The notes beneath the pieces were generated by a model. That model was given only the letters and a program-made list of their open reading frames with translations, had not been told where the DNA came from and made no database searches. DNA of 64,000 nt from Cryobacterium roopkundense (GTDB lineage Bacteria; Actinomycetota; Actinomycetes; Actinomycetales; Microbacteriaceae). The position numbers and the translations under genes are program-made. Shown here piece by piece: positions 55,511 to 64,000 of this stretch. How positions within the stretch are numbered: position 1 is the stretch's first letter; each line of letters opens with the position of its first letter. The stretch is taken from positions 3,348,001 through 3,412,000 of the forward strand of contig NZ_JACHBQ010000001.1 of the NCBI RefSeq assembly GCF_014200405.1. Reading direction: 5' to 3'.

Positions 55511-56862
55511 CCTTCTTTCGCCAGCGGATGCTGCGCCGCCGTGCCGCCCGCGCCGCCGCGCCCGCCGCCGCCTCCGCCCCGCCCCTCGGCGACTCGGCCG
55601 CGACCCCTGTCGGGCCGCCGAGCATCGTGCCGGTGATTAGCCGCGCCGATCGCTTCTCGCTGCAAGACCTCCTGGTCGAGGCCAGCTACGGTGTCGGTGC
55701 GCGGCCCAGCCGACTCGTGATGACGACCCTCGGCACCGTGCTTGGCATCGCCTCCCTCGTGGTCACCATCGGCTTCGCGCAGACCGCCGCCGGGCAGATT
55801 TCCAACCAGTTCGACGCCGTCTCGGCGACCCAGATCCTGATCGAACCGGCTTCCACCCGCAACTCGAGCGGGGAAGAACAAGCGACCGGTCGCCTGCCGT
55901 GGGACGCCCCGGAGCGGGTCGACCGTCTCGCCGGGGTGAAACGCGCGGGGCTCGTGGCCGATGTCGATGTGGCCGGCCAGCCCGTGACATCCGTTCCGGT
56001 CAACGATCCCTCGGCCGCGCAGACCCTGAGCCCAGCCGTCATCGGCACCTCGCCGGGGCTGCTCGCCGCCGTGCGCGGGGAGATCGTCACCGGTCGCTAC
56101 TTCGACGCCGGCCACGATGAGCGCGGCGACCGCGTTGCGGTGCTCGGCTCCCGGGCCGCCGACGCCCTCGGCGTCAACCGCGTCGACAGCCAGCCGTCGA
56201 TCTTCATCGGCGACGTGCCCTACACCGTGATCGGCATCATCGACGGGGTGGAACGGCGCACCAACCTGCTGGATGCCGTCATCGTGCCGTTGAATACGGC
56301 TCGCGCCGACTTTGGACTGACCGCTCCGGCCGAGCTGCACGTGCAGATCGATGTCGGCGCCGGCACGCTCGTGGCACGGCAGGCCCCCATCGCACTCGAC
56401 CCGAGCGCGCCCGAGAACTTCACGGTTCAGGCGCCCGCCGCCGCGTCCGCGCTACAGGACAATATTCAGGCCGACATCAACATCGTCTTTCTCACGCTCG
56501 GTATTCTCGCCCTGCTCGCCGGCGGCCTCGGCATCGCGAACGTCACCCTACTCTCCGTGATGGAACGGGTCGGCGAGATCGGCCTGCGCCGCGCGCTCGG
56601 CGCGACCAAGCGCGACATCGCCCGGCAGTTCATTGTGGAGTCGGCCGTGATCGGCTTGCTGGGTGGCCTGATCGGCTCGGCCCTCGGGGTATTCGCGGTC
56701 GTCGTCGTGTCTCTCCTGCAGGGGTGGACGCCCATTCTCGACCCCGTCGTCGCCATCGGCGCCGCTCTGCTCGGGACCGTCGTCGGCCTGGCCGCCGGCG
56801 CCTATCCCGCCGTGCGCGCGTCCAACATCGAGCCGATCACTGCCCTCCGCGGGGGAACCTGA
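55507..56862 (+). CDS. MacB-like (FtsX-fold) ABC permease
   Basis: 451 residues. A Pro/Ala-rich N-terminus, first membrane helix near residue 75 (LGTVLGIASLVVTIGFAQTA), a large extracytoplasmic MacB-PCD domain (~residues 100-320), then three helices with GLGIANVTLLSVMERVGEIG and RRALGATKRDIARQFIVES. It couples ATP hydrolysis to extracytoplasmic movement, likely export of peptide, antibiotic or lipid in concert with the lipoprotein and adaptor. Confidence 0.92.
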   Translation: MTFFRQRMLRRRAARAAAPAAASAPPLGDSAATPVGPPSIVPVISRADRFSLQDLLVEASYGVGARPSRLVMTTLGTVLGIASLVVTIGFAQTAAGQISNQFDAVSATQILIEPASTRNSSGEEQATGRLPWDAPERVDRLAGVKRAGLVADVDVAGQPVTSVPVNDPSAAQTLSPAVIGTSPGLLAAVRGEIVTGRYFDAGHDERGDRVAVLGSRAADALGVNRVDSQPSIFIGDVPYTVIGIIDGVERRTNLLDAVIVPLNTARADFGLTAPAELHVQIDVGAGTLVARQAPIALDPSAPENFTVQAPAAASALQDNIQADINIVFLTLGILALLAGGLGIANVTLLSVMERVGEIGLRRALGATKRDIARQFIVESAVIGLLGGLIGSALGVFAVVVVSLLQGWTPILDPVVAIGAALLGTVVGLAAGAYPAVRASNIEPITALRGGT

Positions 56863-56882
56863 CGCGCTCCCTGCCCAACACG

Positions 56883-56912
56883 AGAAGGCCCCCGAAACAT
56901 CGGGGGCCTTCT
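56883..56912. terminator. Strong bidirectional terminator
   Basis: AGAAGGCCCCCGA (56883-56895) and TCGGGGGCCTTCT (56900-56912) form a perfect 13-bp stem with an AACA loop. It lies between the convergent permease and nrdF genes and can serve both. Confidence 0.88.
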
Positions 56913-56928
56913 GCATTGCTGCGAGGGT

Positions 56929-60075
<3,147 letters not shown>

Positions 60076-60079
<4 letters not shown>

Positions 60080-60480
60080 GGCCGTAGTTTCCAAAATTCT
60101 TCCAATCCGTCGTGAACGATGCGCACATCATCCGCTGTTCCAAATACTTCAAAGCGATAAAGGTTGGGGACCGTGCACTTAGCGGCGATGATGTCCCCCG
60201 CGAGGCAATACGCCTCGCCGAAATTCGTGTTGCCGGCGCTGATGACGCCGCGGATCAATGCCCGGTTGTCCGGGTCGTTCAGAAACCGAATCACCTGCTT
60301 CGGCACGGCCCCGCCGAGCCCGCCTCCGCCATAGGTGGGCAGGCACAGCACGTAGGGCTTCGTGACCTTCAGCGGCGCATCCTTCGCGTGGAGTGGGATG
60401 CGAGTGGCCGGCCGGCCGAGCTTCTCAATGAAGCGGTGGGTGTTTCCGGACGTGCTCGAAAAATACACGAGCTCAGTCAT
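60076..60480 (-). CDS. nrdI: NrdI flavodoxin
   Basis: 134 residues. FMN-binding start [19 protein letters not shown], and the later [14 protein letters not shown] and [12 protein letters not shown] loops. It supplies the oxidant needed to assemble the manganese-tyrosyl cofactor of NrdF. It lies between nrdH (30 bases) and nrdE (4-base overlap). Confidence 0.95.
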
Positions 60481-60510
60481 GACACACCTTTCCGCATCGT
60501 TGGCGGCAGG

Positions 60511-60744
60511 TTACGCCAGACGCGCGGCGAGCGCGTTGATCTTGTCGGGACGGAAACCGCTCCAGTGTTCCTCATCCGTGATGACGACGGGGGCCTGCAG
60601 GTAACCGAGAGCCTTGACCGCTTCGAGCGCGTTCTCGTCAACCGAGAGGTCGAGGATCTCGTACTCGATGCCCTTGTTGTCCAGGGCGCGGTAGGTCGCC
60701 GTGCACTGTACGCAAGAGGGCTTGGTATAGACCGTAATTGCCAT
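60511..60744 (-). CDS. nrdH: NrdH glutaredoxin-like reductant
   Basis: 77 residues. Redox pair Cys11-Val-Gln-Cys14 (KPSCVQCTAT) and the C-terminal WSGFRPDKI signature of NrdH. It is reduced by thioredoxin reductase and donates electrons to NrdE. First gene of the operon nrdHIEF. Confidence 0.95.
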   Translation of the reverse strand: MAITVYTKPSCVQCTATYRALDNKGIEYEILDLSVDENALEAVKALGYLQAPVVITDEEHWSGFRPDKINALAARLA

Positions 60745-60839
60745 AGCAGATGGCCTTTCTATCGTTCGGAATTGGTGTTTTACGACTGCAAAAGTGAGGA
60801 AGATTTTCGCCGGGGACTTGTGCCGGGCTGATCTTCTAA

Positions 60840-60886
60840 TACTACATCTAGTGATGGGAAATGGATATGGCCACTACATGAGGTAA
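60840..60886 (-). promoter_or_regulatory. Two NrdR-like boxes, 32 bp apart
   Basis: ACTACATCTAGT (60841-60852) and ACTACATGAGGT (60873-60884) start exactly 32 bp apart, i.e. three helical turns, the spacing usual for paired NrdR boxes (consensus close to ACWATATWTWGT). They lie ~95-140 bases before nrdH and overlap a TAGTAT-like -10 on the minus strand. Confidence 0.68.
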
Positions 60887-60900
60887 TTACAATTATGTAG

Positions 60901-60985
60901 TTATCCACCGACATTCCACGGAGTTACCCACAGGGTCGCGTCGGGAAAACGCCTGTTTCTGCGGCACCCCGTGAAGTTATCCACA
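60901..60985. promoter_or_regulatory. Cluster of DnaA-box-like sites before nrdH
   Basis: TTATCCACC (60901-60909, 8 of 9), TTACCCACA (60924-60932, 8 of 9) and TTATCCACA (60977-60985, perfect) lie in one orientation just upstream of the NrdR-like boxes. A weaker inverted site is near 61012. DnaA is known to control nrdAB in E. coli; a similar link here is inferred. Confidence 0.55.
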
Positions 60986-61045
60986 GGGGGGGACGACCGG
61001 TGCCTTTTTGCCTGTGGAATCTCGGGCGGCGTGTCGGCAGCCGCT

Positions 61046-61077
61046 GGTCGAGGCGTGACGAAGGAGCGATCGAGACC
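61046..61077. repeat. Second copy of the dispersed GGTCGAGG repeat
   Basis: This 32-base stretch starts GGTCGAGGCGTGACGAAGGA and ends GCGATCGAGACC. It matches 19444-19475 with one mismatch. It lies alone here, without the inverted partner seen at 19.5 kb, in the nrd/mms intergenic region. Confidence 0.85.
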
Positions 61078-61109
61078 CCGCAGGCCGATCCTCAGGTCGG
61101 GCACGCGTA

Positions 61110-61140
61110 AGGCCCCGGTGTCCGAAGACGACCGGGGCCT
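61110..61140. terminator. Terminator after the mms operon
   Basis: AGGCCCCGGT (61110-61119) and ACCGGGGCCT (61131-61140) form a perfect 10-bp stem with an 11-base loop, 21 bases after the permease stop. Confidence 0.75.
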
Positions 61141-61161
61141 GTGCGGCAGAGCGCAGAGTGG

Positions 61162-62400
61162 CTAGCGACCGCCTGCGCGGCGCTTGTTGTACACGTCGAA
61201 AGCGACGGCGAACAGGAGCACCAGGCCCTTGACGGCTTGCTGCCACTCGATGCCGATTCCGAGGATCGACATGCCGTTGTTCAGCACACCGATGATCAGG
61301 CCGCCGATGATGGCGCCGCCGATGGTGCCCACGCCGCCCGTCACCGCGGCTCCGCCGATGAAGGCGGCCGAGATGGCTTCGAGCTCGAAGCCATCACCGG
61401 CCTTCGGGCCGGCGAGGTTCAGGCGGGCCGTGAAGATGAGCCCGGCCAGCGCGGCGAGGATGCCCATGTTGACGAACAGGTAGAAGTCCACCTTGCGGGT
61501 CTTGATGCCCGACAGCTCCGCCGCGTGGCGGTTGCCGCCGATGGCGTAGATGTGGCGGCCGAAGACGGTGCGGTTCATGATGACGCCGTAGATCAAGACG
61601 AGAACGGCGAGCACGATCAGGGTGACCGGAATGCCCTTGTACGACGCCAGGGCGAAAGCGAACGATCCGATGGCCAGGGTGATGAGCACGAGCTTGAGCA
61701 CGAACCACACGATGGGCTCGACGTCCTGGCCGTACTTGGCCCGGGCAACGCGAGTGCGAACCTGCTGCACGATCAGGGCGAGGATGGCGATGGCCGCGAT
61801 GCCGAGGGTGAACGGGTCGTAGGTGAATTCACCGAACACGTTCGTCAGGAAGCCATTTCCGAGCGCCCGGTACTCCGCAGGGAAGGACCCAATGTTCGCG
61901 TTACCGAGAACCGCTAGCGCGAGACCGCGGAAAATGAGCATGCCGGCGAGAGTCACGATGAAGGCCGGGATGCCGACATAGGCGATCCAGAAGCCCTGCC
62001 ACACACCCACGAGGGCACCGATAGCGAGCGACAGAATGATCGACAGCCACCACGGCAGCCCCCACGTCACCGCGAAGACGCCGGAGCAGGCTCCCACGAA
62101 CGCCGCGACCGACCCAACTGACAGGTCAATGTGCCCGGCGATGATCACCATGACCATGCCGACGGCGAGCACGAGGATGTACCCGTTCTGCACGATCAGG
62201 TTCGAGATATTCTGCGGACGCAGGAGGATGCCGTCGGTCAGGATGCTGAAGAGCACCACCACGACGATGAGGGCGATGAAAATACCGTTCTTGCCCAGGT
62301 CCGCGAGGAGATGGGTGAGCCACGACGCGGCCTTGTTGGTGCTGGGGTTGGACTGGAAGCCTGCGGCCGTATCGGCCGGCAGCTTGGTCTGGTTGCTCAT
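61162..62400 (-). CDS. mmsB: Multiple-sugar ABC permease (MmsB/GguB-like)
   Basis: 412 residues, about ten membrane helices. Family signatures: GMVMVIIAGHIDLSVGSVAA, FIVTLAGMLIFRGLALAV, and IYAIGGNRHAAELSGI (the loop that meets the ATPase). It follows the ATPase gene by 30 bases. Its relatives (MmsB, GguB, XylH) import xylose, arabinose, galactose or glucose. Confidence 0.9.
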   Translation of the reverse strand: MSNQTKLPADTAAGFQSNPSTNKAASWLTHLLADLGKNGIFIALIVVVVLFSILTDGILLRPQNISNLIVQNGYILVLAVGMVMVIIAGHIDLSVGSVAAFVGACSGVFAVTWGLPWWLSIILSLAIGALVGVWQGFWIAYVGIPAFIVTLAGMLIFRGLALAVLGNANIGSFPAEYRALGNGFLTNVFGEFTYDPFTLGIAAIAILALIVQQVRTRVARAKYGQDVEPIVWFVLKLVLITLAIGSFAFALASYKGIPVTLIVLAVLVLIYGVIMNRTVFGRHIYAIGGNRHAAELSGIKTRKVDFYLFVNMGILAALAGLIFTARLNLAGPKAGDGFELEAISAAFIGGAAVTGGVGTIGGAIIGGLIIGVLNNGMSILGIGIEWQQAVKGLVLLFAVAFDVYNKRRAGGR

Positions 62401-62430
62401 GAGCGTTTCTCCTTTACCGCTGCGCCGACG

Positions 62431-63960
62431 CTAGCGGGCCTTTTCCATGGTCATGTGTTTGATGAGGAGTTCCGGGCTGGCGTCCGCGATGGGAAACTCC
62501 CCGGTGATTCGACCCTCTGAAATTGTGTAGACGCGGTCGCTGATGCCGAGCAACTCCGGCAGCTCCGAGGAGATGACGATGACACCCTTTCCTGCTGCGG
62601 CGAGCTTGTTGATGATCGTGTAGATCTCGTACTTCGCGCCCACGTCGATGCCGCGGGTCGGTTCATCGAGGATGAGCACATCAGGGTCGGAGTAGATCCA
62701 CTTCGATAACACGACCTTCTGCTGGTTGCCGCCGGACAACTTGCCGACCTTGGCCAGCACAGACGGAGCCTTGATGTTCATGCTCGTGCGGTACTCGTTG
62801 GCGATCTTGTATTCCTCGTTGTCGTCAACGAGGCCGCCCTTGGCGAGTTTGCCGAGCGAGGCCATCGAGATGTTGCGCTTGATGTCGTCGATCAGGTTGA
62901 GGCCGTAGGTCTTGCGGTCTTCGGTGACGTAGGCGATGCCGTTGTCGATCGCTTCGGACACCGTGCGGGTTTTGATCTCCTTGCCGTATTTGAAGACGCG
63001 ACCGGAGATGCGCGAACCATAGCTACGACCGAAGAGACTCATCGCGAACTCCGTGCGCCCCGCCCCCATCAACCCGGCGATCCCCACGATTTCACCGGCG
63101 CGCACGTTGAGGTTGACGTTGTTGACCACGACACGTGTCACGTCCTGCGGGTGGTGGGCCGTCCATTCCTCGACCCGCAGAATCTCTTCGCCGATGATCG
63201 GCGTGTGATCCGGGTAGCGGTGCTCGAGGTCGCGCCCGACCATGTCCTTGATGATGCGGTCTTCGGTCACCTCGAGCTTGGCCATCGTCTCGATTGCCCG
63301 GCCGTCGCGAATCACGGTCACCGAGTCGGAGATCTTCTTGATCTCGTTGAGTTTGTGGCTGATGATGATGGACGTGATGCCCTGGCCCTTGAGGTGCAAA
63401 ATCAGATCGAGCAGATGGTCGGAATCCTCGTCGTTGAGGGCGGCCGTCGGCTCATCGAGGATGAGCAGCTTCACGCGCTTCGAGAGGGCCTTGGCGATCT
63501 CGACGAGCTGCTGCTTGCCCACACCGATGTCCATGATGCGGGTAGTGGGCTGCTCACGCAGCCCCACCCGGGCGAGCAGCTTGGCTGCCTCCTGATTGGT
63601 CTTGTTCCAGTCGATCAGGCCGAGCGCCCCACGCTGTTCGTTGTTGAGGAAGATATTCTCCGCAATAGAGAGGTACGGGCTGAGCGCGAGTTCCTGATGG
63701 ATGATCACGATGCCCTTGGCCTCGGAGTCGCGAATGTCGCGGAATTCCACGATCTCGTCTTCGAAGACGATGTCGCCCGTGTACGTGCCGTGGGGGTAGA
63801 CGCCGCTGAGCACCTTCATGAGCGTGGATTTGCCGGCGCCGTTTTCCCCGCAAATGGCGTGGACGTCGCCGCGGGCGACGTTGAGCGAGACATTGGCCAG
63901 CGCTTTCACGCCGGGGAACGTCTTGGTGATGCTGCGCATCTCAAGGATGTTCGTGGTCAC
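62431..63960 (-). CDS. mmsA: Multiple-sugar ABC ATPase (MmsA/GguA-like)
   Basis: 509 residues, two fused ABC domains as in monosaccharide importers. Domain 1: [16 protein letters not shown], a signature replaced by [14 protein letters not shown], and [11 protein letters not shown]. Domain 2: a degenerate Walker A ([13 protein letters not shown]) but intact LSGGNQQKV and [15 protein letters not shown]. The GTG at 63960 has AGAAGG upstream. A ChvE-like binding-protein gene is expected just upstream, outside the window. Confidence 0.93.
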   Translation of the reverse strand: MTTNILEMRSITKTFPGVKALANVSLNVARGDVHAICGENGAGKSTLMKVLSGVYPHGTYTGDIVFEDEIVEFRDIRDSEAKGIVIIHQELALSPYLSIAENIFLNNEQRGALGLIDWNKTNQEAAKLLARVGLREQPTTRIMDIGVGKQQLVEIAKALSKRVKLLILDEPTAALNDEDSDHLLDLILHLKGQGITSIIISHKLNEIKKISDSVTVIRDGRAIETMAKLEVTEDRIIKDMVGRDLEHRYPDHTPIIGEEILRVEEWTAHHPQDVTRVVVNNVNLNVRAGEIVGIAGLMGAGRTEFAMSLFGRSYGSRISGRVFKYGKEIKTRTVSEAIDNGIAYVTEDRKTYGLNLIDDIKRNISMASLGKLAKGGLVDDNEEYKIANEYRTSMNIKAPSVLAKVGKLSGGNQQKVVLSKWIYSDPDVLILDEPTRGIDVGAKYEIYTIINKLAAAGKGVIVISSELPELLGISDRVYTISEGRITGEFPIADASPELLIKHMTMEKAR

Positions 63961-64000
63961 GGAGTACCTTCTTCAGGTGTCTGGGTAAAAACTGTGTGAG

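Noticed and set aside
60901..61020. DnaA-box cluster as a chromosomal origin
   Set aside because: There are only three good boxes, no AT-rich unwinding region, and no dnaA, dnaN, recF, gyrB, rpmH or parAB nearby. A role in nrd control fits better.

Overview
The window is high-GC DNA with the gene content of a Gram-positive actinobacterium, most likely a member of the Microbacteriaceae (Cryobacterium/Leifsonia-like). Supporting signs are a DUF222-HNH endonuclease, class Ib ribonucleotide reductase nrdHIEF, a DosR-type response regulator, CsoR-family repressors, an actinobacterial-type xylose isomerase, and the frequent octamer GCGGATGC, often with the otherwise less used GAT codon for Asp. No rRNA, tRNA, CRISPR array or prophage was seen. 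One complete IS1182-family element is the only clear mobile element.

Layout. 1-8.6 kb is a hexuronate module: the first codons of a mannonate dehydratase, uxaC, a divergent LacI repressor with a candidate operator, a lipoprotein-dependent ABC importer and a fructuronate-reductase-like dehydrogenase. 8.7-11.3 kb holds a divergent alditol (xylitol) oxidase and xylose isomerase pair, which together could turn xylitol into xylulose. 11.4-19.2 kb is a complete kdp K+ uptake operon on the minus strand, led by a 27-residue membrane peptide that overlaps kdpF. 19.3-19.7 kb is a cluster of tandem and inverted repeats. 19.7-26.7 kb carries housekeeping or accessory genes: HNH endonuclease, Eis-like acetyltransferase, DsbA-like protein, CPBP protease, CHY zinc finger protein, two fluoride channel genes and a universal stress protein.

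26.9-30.8 kb is an arsenic island (arsR divergent from acr3, two arsenate reductases and a flavoprotein). 31.1-33.4 kb is a reactive-sulfur module (CstR-like repressor, rhodanese, CoA-disulfide reductase-rhodanese fusion). 33.6-38.6 kb is a copper island (CopB-type and CopA-type ATPases, copper chaperone, CsoR). The sulfur and copper islands share the operator form TACCCC-N2/3-GGGGTA, found three times. 38.7-42.5 kb looks like a DosR-type dormancy cluster (response regulator, two double-domain Usp proteins, Zn alcohol dehydrogenase).

42.6-56.9 kb contains membrane and secreted proteins, an ABC-2 exporter, the IS element, a lytic-transglycosylase-like protein, Nudix, metallo-beta-lactamase and DUF1801 proteins, and a four-gene lipoprotein/adaptor/MacB-like export operon. 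56.9-60.7 kb is nrdHIEF, preceded by two NrdR-like boxes 32 bp apart and a group of DnaA-box-like sites. 61.2-64.0 kb holds the permease and ATPase genes of a multiple-monosaccharide (MmsAB/GguAB-type) importer whose binding-protein gene probably lies just beyond the window.

The general picture is a soil or cold-environment heterotroph that takes up plant-derived sugars and sugar acids and carries compact, locally regulated stress islands for K+ limitation, arsenic, copper, sulfane sulfur and hypoxia. All functions are inferred from recognised motifs in the translated sequence; no database search was run.
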